Positions 19,316-27,765 of a stretch of 64,000 nt of DNA are shown here, piece by piece (position 1 is the stretch's first letter; every line of letters begins with the position of its first letter). Below the pieces are notes generated by a model. It saw nothing but the letters and a program-made list of their open reading frames with translations, was not told the DNA's origin and did not search any database. The position numbers were made by a program, and so were the translations under genes. Source of the stretch: Mesorhizobium sp. WSM4904 (GTDB taxonomy: Bacteria > Pseudomonadota > Alphaproteobacteria > Rhizobiales > Rhizobiaceae). The stretch spans positions 3,667,001 through 3,731,000 of the forward strand of contig NZ_CP121354.1 in the NCBI RefSeq assembly GCF_029674545.1, in the 5' to 3' direction.

Positions 19316-19337
19316 ATTTGCGACACGGGTCGCAAAT
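19316..19337. promoter_or_regulatory. Palindromic operator candidate upstream of the GlxA-family gene
   Basis: ATTTGCGAC, ACGG, GTCGCAAAT: a perfect 9-4-9 inverted repeat. Located about 107 bases upstream of the start codon of the minus-strand regulator gene. Nothing else in 19210-19400 is recognisable. Confidence 0.55.
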
Positions 19338-19400
19338 GGGCAATCGCCGATGGCGCGCGCCTCTGCGGCTACCACCTCAGATACCCAATGAAGGCGCCGT

Positions 19401-19438
19401 CAAAATAAAAACGCCGCCTCGGCGAAGCCGGGCGGCGT
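19401..19438 (-). terminator. Intrinsic terminator of the 44-residue small gene
   Basis: On the minus strand ACGCCGCCCGGC, short loop, GCCGAGGCGGCGT followed by TTTTTATTTTG. Strong GC stem with a U-tract, 50 bases after the small-gene stop, which supports that gene being transcribed. Confidence 0.8.
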
Positions 19439-19487
19439 CGAATTCCATACACGACGACGGCATCAGGTGCCGTCGGCGACAGCTGTC

Positions 19488-19622
19488 TCAGGCAACGAAG
19501 CCGAGGCGAGCGGCAGCCATGGCGCCCGTCTGGCCGGGCATGGTCTTGGCGAGGCGCTGACGCTCGAGGGCGGTCGTCAGGTTCATTTCGCGACGAGGGA
19601 ACAGGCGGGCAAAGAGCTTCAT
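19488..19622 (-). CDS. Small uncharacterised protein (44 aa)
   Basis: MKLFARLFPRREMNLTTALERQRLAKTMPGQ... ending RLGFVA. Basic and amphipathic, no transmembrane helix. Two further ATG codons and an ATG-GAG lie directly upstream (19623-19634), so the start could be up to four codons earlier; GGAG at that point is the only RBS candidate. Supported by the dedicated terminator downstream. Function unknown. It lies in the same strand-minus cluster as a DUF1127-like small gene. Confidence 0.55.
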   Translation of the reverse strand: MKLFARLFPRREMNLTTALERQRLAKTMPGQTGAMAAARLGFVA

Positions 19623-19902
19623 CATCATCTCCATTTGGTTGCTCAGACGGGTCGCCTTCGCTTAATGGAGTGGGGCAGCTCGTTTTTGCTGCGGTCGATA
19701 TAGGCTTGCTTGAGCAAAAACTAAATCGCAAAAGCGAAGCGCTTGACATGAAAAGCGACACGGATTGCGACATATTTGGGCAAAATGCCCGAAATCTACT
19801 ATTGTTTACAACGCGTTAAATGGAAATCTGCCGTGCTATGCGAGTGGTTCATATGCGTCATGCGGCAGCCGCATGGCTGGGAAGAACCGTTTGAGTGCAA
19901 AC

Positions 19903-19939
19903 AAAAAGGCCCGCCGGTCTGACGCCACGGCAGGCCTTC
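19903..19939 (-). terminator. Intrinsic terminator of the DUF1127-like gene
   Basis: On the minus strand AAGGCCTGCCG, loop, CGGCGGGCCTT then TTTG. It sits 20 bases after the stop at 19960. The rest of 19623-19902 carries only a repeated GCGACACGGATTGCGACA element near 19754-19772, which may be regulatory. Confidence 0.75.
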
Positions 19940-19959
19940 AGTACTCGATACACACTTAG

Positions 19960-20145
19960 CTACTTCGCTCCGGCCCAGGTTCCGACGCCGAGGCGCACAC
20001 CGGTCTTGGCATCGGCGGCTTCCGGCCAGCCAATATCCTTCTGCAGCTCGATCGGCAGCGAATGGATTGCGCGTTCGGTCTGGTAGCGGGCGCGGGCGGC
20101 ACTGAGTTCGGTCGCGAGCCGACCAATAGACGACAAGATAGACAT
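19960..20145 (-). CDS. DUF1127-like small protein (copy 1)
   Basis: 61 residues: MSILSSIGRLATELSAARARYQTERAIHSLPIELQKDIGWPE.... The pattern 'L..Lp...qkDIGw' matches DUF1127-type small proteins, which in alphaproteobacteria have been connected with phosphate/carbon stress and RNA metabolism. A GAGGAGAAAG Shine-Dalgarno lies just before ATG 20145; the longer frame to 20184 has no such signal. Paralogous to the gene at 22477 (shared QKDIGWP). Own terminator downstream. Confidence 0.75.
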   Translation of the reverse strand: MSILSSIGRLATELSAARARYQTERAIHSLPIELQKDIGWPEAADAKTGVRLGVGTWAGAK

Positions 20146-20314
20146 TTTCTTTCTCCTCGATTCGGGCAGGGAGGCGCCCGGCAAATGCGTTACGTCAGGT
20201 CTGTTTCAGCTTCATTTCACGTCGATTGCAGGTCTGTGTCGTGGTCGCTTGATGGCTGCTTTTGGCAGCATCCTGCATCGATCGGTTGACTATGCGCCCG
20301 AAGTGATGTTCAAT

Positions 20315-20338
20315 CAAACGAAATGGGATGATCGTTTG
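20315..20338. promoter_or_regulatory. Inverted repeat upstream of the LysR gene
   Basis: CAAACGA, ten bases, TCGTTTG. It sits 28-51 bases before the LysR start, a usual place for an autoregulatory LysR site. Confidence 0.35.
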
Positions 20339-20365
20339 CATCAGAAAAATTGAAGGCATGCCCTA

Positions 20366-21265
20366 ATGAACGCCCCACTTAACCACCCCCTTCCACTGCT
20401 CGACCTCGACGTGCTGCGCACTTTCGTGGCGATCGCCGAGACCGGCAGCTTCACCACCGCCGCCAATGCCGTGTTTCGCACCCCCTCGGCCGTCTCCATG
20501 CAGATCAAGAAGCTGGAGGACATCCTCGGCCGATCCGTCTTCGCGCGCGACGCGCGTTCGGTGACGTTGACCACCGATGGCGAGATGCTGCTCGGCTATG
20601 CCCGGCGGCTGCTGTCGATCAACCGCGAGGTGGTGTCGAAGTTCATCATTCCCGACATTGTCGGCGTCGTGCGGCTGGGTTCCCCGGACGACTATGGCGA
20701 ACGTATCCTGCCGCATGTGCTGAAGCGCTTCGCGCAGTCGCATCCGTCGATCGCCGTCGATGTCACCATCGACCAGAGCATCAATCTGCGCCGCCGCATG
20801 GACGACCGCGCGCTCGACCTCACGCTGCTCACCAATTCCTACAAGACCAGCGCGCTCGGCGCCGAGGTGCTTTTGACCGAGCCGATCGTCTGGGCCGGCG
20901 CCAAGGGCGGCTGCGCGCATCTGCGCGAACCGCTGCCGGTGTCGCTGTGGGAAGAAGGCTGCGCCTGGCGGGCGGGGGCGCTGGAAGCGCTCGGCCGCGA
21001 GGGCCGCAACTACCGCGTCGCCTATATGAGCGCCCACACCGCCGGCCAGCGCGCGGCGATCATGGCGGATCTCGCCGTGGCGCCGCTGCCGAAGTCGTTC
21101 CTCGGCGACGATATGGTGGAGCTCGGCCAGAAGGACGGCATGCCCGATATCGGCACCTACAATCTCGCCATGGTGGTGGCGCCCGACGCCAGCGCGCCGG
21201 TGAAGGCCGTCGCCGATCACATCCGCGCGACGTTCGAGCTGTTCCGGGAAACCGGCAAGTTCTGA
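20366..21265 (+). CDS. LysR family transcriptional regulator
   Basis: 299 residues. The N-terminal winged helix (LDLDVLRTFVAIAETGSFTTAANAVFRTPSAVSMQIKKLEDILG) matches the LysR HTH, and a type 2 periplasmic-binding-like effector domain follows (VRLGSPDDYGERILPHVLKRF...). Closest in style to the LrhA/HexA subgroup. Effector unknown. It is convergent with the alpha/beta-hydrolase gene (2-base gap), a possible target. Confidence 0.88.
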   Translation: MNAPLNHPLPLLDLDVLRTFVAIAETGSFTTAANAVFRTPSAVSMQIKKLEDILGRSVFARDARSVTLTTDGEMLLGYARRLLSINREVVSKFIIPDIVGVVRLGSPDDYGERILPHVLKRFAQSHPSIAVDVTIDQSINLRRRMDDRALDLTLLTNSYKTSALGAEVLLTEPIVWAGAKGGCAHLREPLPVSLWEEGCAWRAGALEALGREGRNYRVAYMSAHTAGQRAAIMADLAVAPLPKSFLGDDMVELGQKDGMPDIGTYNLAMVVAPDASAPVKAVADHIRATFELFRETGKF

Positions 21266-21267
21266 GG

Positions 21268-22233
21268 CTATTCGGCCGCCGGCGCGGTGCTGGCTGCGAT
21301 CGTGGCCCTTGTCCTGCGCCGTGCGCCGAGGCGGCGTGGCATCGGGTCGCCAATGAGGAAGTCGACGATGCTGTCGCGCGCGCGTCGCGCTTCCGGCATC
21401 TCGATCAGCGGCCAGACATGGAACATGCCTTCCTCGTAAACGACGTCGACCTCGACGCCGGCAAGGCGTGCCCTTTCCGCGAAGATCAGATTGTCGGGGC
21501 TGAGCAGGTCGCGCGAGCCTGTGAGCAGCAGCGTCTTCGGCAGCACGGAGAGATCGCCGTAGAGCGGGCTGATGTGCCAGTCGGAGCGATCGATGCCGGC
21601 GCTGTAGAGCCGAATCGCCTCGAGCCCGCCGGGAATACCGAGCCAGGGATCGTTGCGTTCGGCCTCAAACACCTCCGGATTGGACAGCGACATGTCGAGG
21701 CCGGGCGAGATCAGCACGTGGCGCGACGGTGAGGGAAGGCCTTCCTCGGCGGCCATCATGGTGAGCACGACGGCCATGTTGCCGCCGGCGGAATCGCCCA
21801 TGAAGATGATGTCCTCGGCATCGGTCTCTTCGAGCATGCGCCGGTAGACGTCGCCGACCATCCCGAACATGTCGTGGAAATTGTGCTCAGGCGCGATCGG
21901 ATAGATCGGCACGGTGACGCCGAAACCCAGCCGCTCCGCCATCTCGGCGATCAGCACCCAGTGATAGGACGTCATCTGAAAGACGAAGGCGCCACCATGC
22001 AAATACAGGATGCGCCGGTTCTCGCCGGCTTTTGGCGCGATCTCATAGACCGGAAAGCCATCGACGCTTGTTTCGGAGATGTCGAGCCGGGCCTTCAGCA
22101 AGGCCGGCGGATGATAGTCTTCGGTCTTGCGGGCGTAGGCGATCCAGCGCTGCAGATTTTCGGGACTGGAAAAGGCCTTCTTGCGGCTGTGCCTGAGAAT
22201 GAACGAAACGACGTGGCTTTTCAAACTGGGCAT
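21268..22233 (-). CDS. Alpha/beta hydrolase, hormone-sensitive-lipase type
   Basis: 321 residues. The oxyanion motif HGGAF (ILYLHGGAFVFQM), nucleophile elbow FMGDSAGGNMAV, acid in GSRDLLSPDN and His in EGMFHVWPL give a complete catalytic set of the HSL/bacterial esterase family. Likely hydrolyses short acyl esters in the cytoplasm; no signal peptide. Substrate unknown. Ends two bases from the LysR stop. The 22234-22476 gap upstream holds nothing I recognise. Confidence 0.85.
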   Translation of the reverse strand: MPSLKSHVVSFILRHSRKKAFSSPENLQRWIAYARKTEDYHPPALLKARLDISETSVDGFPVYEIAPKAGENRRILYLHGGAFVFQMTSYHWVLIAEMAERLGFGVTVPIYPIAPEHNFHDMFGMVGDVYRRMLEETDAEDIIFMGDSAGGNMAVVLTMMAAEEGLPSPSRHVLISPGLDMSLSNPEVFEAERNDPWLGIPGGLEAIRLYSAGIDRSDWHISPLYGDLSVLPKTLLLTGSRDLLSPDNLIFAERARLAGVEVDVVYEEGMFHVWPLIEMPEARRARDSIVDFLIGDPMPRRLGARRRTRATIAASTAPAAE

Positions 22234-22476
22234 GTGAATACACGGACTTCGGCAGAGCCGACTAAGAGAGTTCCCCGCTATTCGAAGATTGTATCTCGGT
22301 TAAAAATGTCAAGGTTCGTCACGGGCACATCGGCGTGATGCGAGCCCTGAATCCATAGCAGGCGCGTCACCGTCGCCCTGGCAGCAACGCGGCGCGCAGC
22401 CTGTTGTCGCCGATCGCCGAGGCCGCGCGCCGGCCTCGGCGCTTGCCGAGCAGCTTGCATTTGTCGGCGAAGGTCA

Positions 22477-22662
22477 TCAGCGCGGCGTGCCCAGGAGCAG
22501 CTTGTGAAGGGCAGCCTGCGGGTCGCTCGGCGGCGAGGCCGGCCAGCCAATATCCTTCTGGACATGCGCCGGCAGGTCGTTGAGCGCGCGGATAGCCTTG
22601 TTCCTGGCATGGGCCTGCCTGATGGTCACGCCGAAGCGGCTGAGATTGTCGAACATCGACAT
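22477..22662 (-). CDS. DUF1127-like small protein (copy 2)
   Basis: 61 residues: MSMFDNLSRFGVTIRQAHARNKAIRALNDLPAHVQKDIGWP.... GGAGGAAA lies just before ATG 22662, which decides the start over a much longer shadow frame. Same length and same QKDIGWP core as the gene at 19960, so the two are paralogues. Two perfect palindromes lie 115-155 bases upstream. Confidence 0.75.
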   Translation of the reverse strand: MSMFDNLSRFGVTIRQAHARNKAIRALNDLPAHVQKDIGWPASPPSDPQAALHKLLLGTPR

Positions 22663-22776
22663 TGTGGTTTCCTCCGGAAGGTCGCGCCGGCCTGAAGACA
22701 TTTCACGCCAGCCCTTCGATGGCGGGCTAAATGCACCCGACACGTTTCCAGCGGATTTCACGAAAACAGCGTTTCG

Positions 22777-22817
22777 GTTTCCGGATCCGGCGATCCGGAA
22801 ACATTTGCATGCAAATG
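22777..22817. promoter_or_regulatory. Two abutting perfect palindromes
   Basis: GTTTCCGGATC-CGGC-GATCCGGAAAC (11-bp arms, 22777-22802) abuts CATTTGCATGCAAATG (16-bp perfect palindrome, 22802-22817). It lies between the end of the RamA-like gene and the DUF1127-like gene. The first could be a U-less terminator for the RamA operon; the second looks like a regulator site. Confidence 0.45.
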
Positions 22818-22847
22818 AAATCGAAGTACGTTTGGCGAGAAGCAGGC

Positions 22848-24917
22848 CTATTCGCGGCCGCGGCGTGCCGCGCGCTCCTCGCGTGAGCGCCGGCGCGGGG
22901 TGGCATCGCCGGCAGCACCGTCCTCGCTCGTTGCCTTGCGCGGCGGCAGCTTCACCGCGGCCGCAAGCTTCGGGAACGGGTCGACCTTGTTCGGCAGCGC
23001 CATGGCGTAGACGAAGTGCTCCTGGAACTTTGGCTCCAGCGCGGTCTCGATCTTCTCGATGCTGCTCACCGTCTCCTCGATCTCGCGGCGGTAGCCACGA
23101 TTGAGGAGCGCCATGCGCGCGCCGGCGCCGGCGGCGTTGCCGACAGCCTTGACCTTGTCGAGGTCGCAGTCGGGGATCAGCCCCAGCACCATGGCGTATT
23201 TCGGATCGATGAAGGAGCCGAAGGCGCCGGCGAAATGGATGCTGTCGACATGGTCGGTGTGCTGCTTTTCCATCAAAAGCTTGGTGCCGGCATAAAGGGC
23301 CGCCTTGGCAAGCTGGATGGCGCGCACATCGTTCTGGGTGATGGTGATCTTCGGCTCGCCGTCCTTCAGCACGTAGGAGAAGGTACGGCCATTGGGGACG
23401 ATACGCGGCGAGCGCGCGGCCAGCGATCCATCGACGACGCCGTCCTCGGAAATGATGCCGGACAGATACATTTCGGCCACCACTTCGATGATTCCGGACC
23501 CGCAAATGCCGGTGACGCCGGTCGCCTGCACGCTCTCGGCGAAGCCGGGCTGATCGGACCAGAGTTCCGAACCGATGACGCGGTAGCGCGGCTCCAGCGT
23601 ATCAGGGTCGATGCGCACGCGCTCGATGGCGCCAGGCGCGGCGCGCTGGCCGCCGGAGATCTCCGCCCCTTCGAACGCCGGCCCGGTGGGAGAGGAGGCC
23701 GCCACCACGCGCGTGCTGTTGCCGAGCACGATCTCGGCATTAGTGCCGACATCGACGATCAGCATCATCTCGTCCTGGCGGTGCGGGCCTTCAGAGAGCG
23801 TGACAGCGGCGGCATCGGCGCCGACATGGCCGGCGATGCAAGGCAGCATATAGAGACGCGCGCCCTGGTTCAGCTTCAGGCCGAGGTCGGAGGCCTTGAT
23901 GCGCACGGCGCCAGAGACGGCGAGCGCAAACGGCGCGCCGCCGAGCTCGGTCGGGTCGATGCCGAGGAACAGGTGGTGCATGATCGGATTGCCGACGAAC
24001 ACCGCGTCGAGGATGTCGTTGCGCTGGACGTTGCCTTCGGCGCAGACCTTGTCGACGAGGCCGGAAACGGCCTCGCGCACGGCGACCGTCATGCCTTCGC
24101 GGCCGTCGGGATTCATCATCACGTAGGAGACGCGGCTCATCAGATCCTCGCCGAAGCGGATCTGCGGATTAGAGGTGCCGGATGAGGCCGCGACACGGCC
24201 CGAGAGCAGCGATACCAGATGCATGGCAATCGTGGTCGAGCCGATATCGCAGGCAAGCCCGTAGGCCTCGTTCTTCAAGCCGGGCCACAGCGCGATGACG
24301 CGCGCGATATCGCTGTCGGCATCCTTGTGGATGGCGGCGGTGGCGGTCCAGTTGCCCTTGCGCAGGATGCCCTGCACCTGCGGCAGCAGATAGAAGTCGA
24401 ATTCGAGGTTCTTGAGGCCCCAGTCCTTCATCAAGGCAATCTTGAGCCGGTCGAGGTCGCCGAGCGGCTTGTGCATGTCGGGTTCTTCGATCTCGACATA
24501 GCACATACGGATCGCCGTATCGCGGGCGATGACCCTGGTATCGGCGTCCTTGCGGATGGTCTGCGCGTTGATGACCGTATCCTGCGGCACGTCGATGACG
24601 AGGTCGCCGAGGATCTGCGCCGAGCAAGAGAGGCGACGGCGCTCCGGCAGGCCGCGCACGCGTTCGTAGCGCTCTTCCTTGGCGCCCTTCTGCGAAATGT
24701 GGTCGTTGGACGATATGATCTTGTGCTTGGCGAAATTGCCTTCCTGCACCTCGATCTGGCAGCGCCCGCAGGTGGCGCGACCGCCGCACACGCTCTCGAC
24801 ATAGACGCCGAGCTGGCGCGCGGCGTCGAGCACCGGCGTGCCGACAGGGAACCGCCCGCGCTTGCCTGACGGCATGAACAGCACGAGCGGATCGGTTATG
24901 TTCGGGGGAGGGTTCAT
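22848..24917 (-). CDS. RamA-like corrinoid activation protein (2Fe-2S + ASKHA domain)
   Basis: 689 residues. N-terminal plant-type 2Fe-2S ferredoxin domain with Cys44, Cys50, Cys53 and Cys98 (CX5CX2C...C). Next comes the RACo-like linker, then the ASKHA/DUF4445 ATPase region (ACDIGSTTIAMHL, LIVDVGTNAEIVLG, GSGIIEVVAEMYLSG, GAFGSFIDPKYA). Proteins of this type reduce inactive Co(II) corrinoid to Co(I) using ATP, as RamA does for methylamine transferases. A RamA-like protein also does this for split methionine synthases. The C-terminal 15 residues are Arg-rich (RRRSREERAARRGRE), a tail shared with the other corrinoid-docking proteins here. Lies 42 bases downstream of the pterin methyltransferase gene, same strand. 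Confidence 0.88.
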   Translation of the reverse strand: MNPPPNITDPLVLFMPSGKRGRFPVGTPVLDAARQLGVYVESVCGGRATCGRCQIEVQEGNFAKHKIISSNDHISQKGAKEERYERVRGLPERRRLSCSAQILGDLVIDVPQDTVINAQTIRKDADTRVIARDTAIRMCYVEIEEPDMHKPLGDLDRLKIALMKDWGLKNLEFDFYLLPQVQGILRKGNWTATAAIHKDADSDIARVIALWPGLKNEAYGLACDIGSTTIAMHLVSLLSGRVAASSGTSNPQIRFGEDLMSRVSYVMMNPDGREGMTVAVREAVSGLVDKVCAEGNVQRNDILDAVFVGNPIMHHLFLGIDPTELGGAPFALAVSGAVRIKASDLGLKLNQGARLYMLPCIAGHVGADAAAVTLSEGPHRQDEMMLIVDVGTNAEIVLGNSTRVVAASSPTGPAFEGAEISGGQRAAPGAIERVRIDPDTLEPRYRVIGSELWSDQPGFAESVQATGVTGICGSGIIEVVAEMYLSGIISEDGVVDGSLAARSPRIVPNGRTFSYVLKDGEPKITITQNDVRAIQLAKAALYAGTKLLMEKQHTDHVDSIHFAGAFGSFIDPKYAMVLGLIPDCDLDKVKAVGNAAGAGARMALLNRGYRREIEETVSSIEKIETALEPKFQEHFVYAMALPNKVDPFPKLAAAVKLPPRKATSEDGAAGDATPRRRSREERAARRGRE

Positions 24918-24959
24918 ACGCGAATACCTCCCTCTGTCGAAAAAGTCACAATCTCTACC

Positions 24960-25934
24960 TTATGCCCTCGCCATGCGGGCTTCACGGCCGCCGCGGCGAC
25001 GGCCGCCAGCAGCGGCGCCATCGCCGGGGGCGGTTACCGCCACCGGCGCGGCAACCGCATGACCGCCTTCGGCCGGTTTGTAGTCCTTGTAGGTGCGGAT
25101 CCAGTTGGTGCAATTCTCGTCGGTACCGTTGAGAACGTTGGCGCCGCGTACGGCTTCCATTTCCTGCGGGCGGACCGGATTCATGATCGCCGACGTCATG
25201 CCGGCGCCGATCACCATCGGGATGAAGGCGGCGTTGATGCCGTGGCGGTGCGGCAGGCCGAAGGAGATGTTGGAGAGGCCGCAGGTGGTGTTGACCTTCA
25301 GCTCCTCGCGAAGGCGCCGCAGCAGCGCGAACACCTGGCGGCCGGCATCGCCCAGCGCGCCGATCGGCATGACGAGCGGGTCTACGACGACGTCGTGCGC
25401 GGGAATGCCATGGTCGGCGCAGCGCTCGACGATCTTTTTGGCGACCGCGAAGCGGACATCCGGGTCCATCGAGATGCCGGTCTCGTCGTTGGAAATGGCG
25501 ACGACCGGAACGTTGTATTTCTTGATCAGCGGCAGGATGGCTTCGAGCTTTTCTTCCTCGCCGGTGACGGAGTTGACCAGCGGGCGGCCCTTGGCCACTT
25601 TGAGCGCAGCTTCGATCGCGGCGGTGACCGAAGAGTCGATGGACAGCGGCAGGTCGACGAGGTTCTGCACGATCTCCAGCGTCTGCACCAAAAGCGCCGG
25701 CTCGGTCGCATTGGGGTCGACGGCGGTGACGCCGGCATTGACGTCGAGCATGGTGGCTCCGCAGGCGGCCTGCTCCAGCGCATCCTTGATGACGGTCTCG
25801 AAGTTGCCGGCCACCATCTCGGCGGCCAGCTTCTTGCGGCCGGTCGGGTTGATGCGCTCGCCGATCACGCAGAAGGGCTGATCGAAGCCGATGACGATTT
25901 CTCGGGTGGCCGAGGCGACGATGGTGCGGGTCAT
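24960..25934 (-). CDS. Methyltetrahydrofolate:corrinoid methyltransferase (pterin-binding, MtgA/AcsE/MetH-middle type)
   Basis: 324 residues. TIM-barrel pterin-binding fold: VIGERINPTGRKKL, MLDVNAGV, LPLSIDSS, PLVNSVTGE, VAISNDETG, VDPLVMPIG and NTTCGLSNISFGLP. These match the methyl-THF domain of MetH, AcsE and MtgA. It moves a methyl group between N5-methyl-THF and a corrinoid protein. The catalytic domain ends about residue 280 and is followed by a 45-residue Ala/Gly/Arg-rich tail ending GGRRRGGREARMARA. A perfect 10-2-10 palindrome lies 17-38 bases upstream of the start, identical in arms to the one before the homocysteine methyltransferase gene. Confidence 0.9.
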   Translation of the reverse strand: MTRTIVASATREIVIGFDQPFCVIGERINPTGRKKLAAEMVAGNFETVIKDALEQAACGATMLDVNAGVTAVDPNATEPALLVQTLEIVQNLVDLPLSIDSSVTAAIEAALKVAKGRPLVNSVTGEEEKLEAILPLIKKYNVPVVAISNDETGISMDPDVRFAVAKKIVERCADHGIPAHDVVVDPLVMPIGALGDAGRQVFALLRRLREELKVNTTCGLSNISFGLPHRHGINAAFIPMVIGAGMTSAIMNPVRPQEMEAVRGANVLNGTDENCTNWIRTYKDYKPAEGGHAVAAPVAVTAPGDGAAAGGRRRGGREARMARA

Positions 25935-25950
25935 GCGATCTCTCCGTCGG

Positions 25951-25972
25951 GATATAAAGAGTTCTTTATATC
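25951..25972. promoter_or_regulatory. Palindromic operator, copy 1 (GATATAAAGA-GT-TCTTTATATC)
   Basis: Perfect 10-bp arms around a 2-base centre, 17 bases upstream of the pterin methyltransferase start codon and therefore over its promoter or leader. The same arms recur at 42139-42160. AT-rich palindromes of this form suit an ArsR-family repressor of SAM/methionine-cycle genes (SahR/SamR type); that assignment is from memory of the regulator class and is not proven here. Confidence 0.8.
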
Positions 25973-26030
25973 GTTATCTGATTTTGTTCAAGGCGGATGG
26001 TGTCAGCCGCGCTCCTGGACTCTAAGTTCA

Positions 26031-26077
26031 TGTATGTCGTTGCCCCAAAACCGGTTCCCACTTTTGGGCGACATACA
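26031..26077. repeat. 47-bp palindromic intergenic repeat, copy 2
   Basis: TGTATGTCG pairs with CGACATACA; inner CCCCAAAA pairs with TTTTGGG around CCGGTTCCCAC. Same design as 16569-16611. It abuts the stop of the methylenetetrahydrofolate reductase gene and could act as its 3' hairpin. Confidence 0.65.
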
Positions 26078-27169
26078 TCAGTGCGCGGTCTTCACCATAT
26101 CCACCTGGGTTTCGGTAATCTCGTCGTGCAGTATGTGGTCGAGCCGCTCGGCAACCAACTGATCGTCGCGGCGGATCTCCCGCTTCCAGGGCTGGCGGCC
26201 TTTCAGCACGCCCGATTCATCGACGATCTCGGCGACATACTCCTCCTGGCGATAGGCCATCACATGGACGCCGGCGATGCCCGGAATTTCCTTCACCTCG
26301 TTGATGATGTCGATGCAGAGCTGCTTGCCTTCCTTCTTCTGGTCCTGCGCGCCCTCGAGCCGCTTGATCACCGCATCGGGGATATGGATGCCCGGCACGT
26401 TGGAGCGGATCCATTTCGCCGTCTTGGCGGAGGCGAGCGGTCCGACGCCGCACAGGATGAAGACTTTTTCCGTATGCCCCAAGTCCCGCGCCTTCTGCAT
26501 GAAGCTTTTGAACATCGGCACGTCGAAGCAATATTGCGTCTGGACGAATTGCGCGCCGGCGGCGATCTTCTTGCCGAGGTGGATCGGGCGGAAATCGTAA
26601 GGCGGTGCGAAGGGGTTGACGGCAGCACCGAGGAAGACCTGCGGCGGCGTCGTCAGCTTGCGGCCGGACAGGAACTTGCCGTTGTCGCGCATGATGCGGA
26701 TGGTTTCGAGCAGCGACATGGAATCGAGATCGAAAACCGGCTTGGCGCCCGGCTGGTCGCCGGCCTGAACGCCGTCGCCGGTGAGGCAGAGCATATTGGC
26801 GACGCCCATCGCCGCCCCGCCCAGCACGTCGCCCTGGATGGCGATGCGGTTCTTGTCGCGGCAGGCGATCTGCATGATCGGGGCGTAACCCATGCGGGTC
26901 AAAAGCGCGCAGATGCCGACCGACGACATGTGGCAGTTGGCGCCGGAGGCGTCGACCGCGTTGATGGCGTCGACCCAGCCGTCGAAGATCTTGGCGCGGT
27001 TGTAGACGTCTTCCGGATCGGCGCTGTCGGGCGGGTTGAGCTCGGTCGTCACCGCGAACTCGCCGCGGCGCAGCACGCGCTCCAGCCGGCCGCGCGAAGT
27101 GTGGCCCGGCAGGGGATCGAGCGGCAGGTGGATGCCCGCCGGATTCTCGTCGCGCTGGCGGGAGGTCAT
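26078..27169 (-). CDS. Methylenetetrahydrofolate reductase (MTHFR, MetF family)
   Basis: 363 residues. FAD/NAD(P)H-type MTHFR barrel: FAVTTELNPPDS near the start, GICALLTRMGYAPIMQIACRDKN, NMLCLTGDG, LGAAVNP, FVQTQYCFDV and FILCGVGPL. It reduces methylene-THF to methyl-THF, or runs in reverse if methyl groups arrive from demethylation. Longer and divergent from E. coli MetF. It overlaps its upstream partner gene by ATGA at 27166. The partner encodes the Cys-rich MTHFR C-terminal domain, as in acetogenic MetFV pairs. Confidence 0.88.
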   Translation of the reverse strand: MTSRQRDENPAGIHLPLDPLPGHTSRGRLERVLRRGEFAVTTELNPPDSADPEDVYNRAKIFDGWVDAINAVDASGANCHMSSVGICALLTRMGYAPIMQIACRDKNRIAIQGDVLGGAAMGVANMLCLTGDGVQAGDQPGAKPVFDLDSMSLLETIRIMRDNGKFLSGRKLTTPPQVFLGAAVNPFAPPYDFRPIHLGKKIAAGAQFVQTQYCFDVPMFKSFMQKARDLGHTEKVFILCGVGPLASAKTAKWIRSNVPGIHIPDAVIKRLEGAQDQKKEGKQLCIDIINEVKEIPGIAGVHVMAYRQEEYVAEIVDESGVLKGRQPWKREIRRDDQLVAERLDHILHDEITETQVDMVKTAH

Positions 27170-27765
27170 GCCGAAGCTCCGGGGTTCTGCACGTTCCGAG
27201 CCGCTTCACGCGCGGCGGCAGCCTGCGCGGTCACTCGCAGCCAGGCCGAGGTTTCGCGCAGCGACTGATCGACCGGCTTCTGCACGGTGAGGATCTTGTC
27301 GCCATGCACCATGTTGCGCGAACCTTCCCAGGCCTTGACCCAGACGCAGGGCATGTCCGGCTCGACCTCGCAATTGCCGTTGGCGCGCACGCCGCCGCAC
27401 GGGCCGTTGCGAAGCTGCTTGGGGCAGTTCATCGGGCAGGACATGCCGGTGGAGGAAAGCACGCACTGGCCGCACATGCGGCAGTCGAACATGAAGCCCT
27501 TGACGCGCTTCTCGACGAATTTCACCGGAGCTTCGACACGACCATAGCCGATGCCCTTCCACAGAGGATGCAAAAGCAGGAAGACGTCGGCGAACCTGCT
27601 GTAGAACCATTCGAGCAACCGCGAGTGGCGGATAGACCATAATCTCACGGCAAAAGTGCGCTGGACGCGCCGCTGCGGCGACACGTCCGCAGGCTTGTAG
27701 TCGGACTTCGGCGCTGCCTTCTTGACCAATGTGGCCTGGGTAACCGCCGGCTGTTTCTCAGACAT
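27166..27765 (-). CDS. MTHFR C-terminal (Cys-rich, MetV-like) domain protein
   Basis: 199 residues. The middle section has eight cysteines at about 95, 98, 101, 110, 114, 123, 132 and 140 (FDCRMCGQCVLSSTGMSCPMNC...NGPCGG...NCE). This is the pattern of the MTHFR_C domain that binds a 4Fe-4S cluster or zinc and partners MetF. A basic N-terminal 40 residues precede it. ATG 27765 follows GGCGGGAAAG and overlaps the upstream gene's stop by 8 bases; a start at 27813 inside that gene is the alternative. Likely electron-transfer or structural subunit of the reductase encoded next. Confidence 0.8.
   Translation of the reverse strand: MSEKQPAVTQATLVKKAAPKSDYKPADVSPQRRVQRTFAVRLWSIRHSRLLEWFYSRFADVFLLLHPLWKGIGYGRVEAPVKFVEKRVKGFMFDCRMCGQCVLSSTGMSCPMNCPKQLRNGPCGGVRANGNCEVEPDMPCVWVKAWEGSRNMVHGDKILTVQKPVDQSLRETSAWLRVTAQAAAAREAARNVQNPGASA

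Noticed and set aside
22278..22476. Minus-strand frame upstream of the alpha/beta hydrolase
   Set aside because: Arg-rich, no start signal, no family; treated as non-coding.
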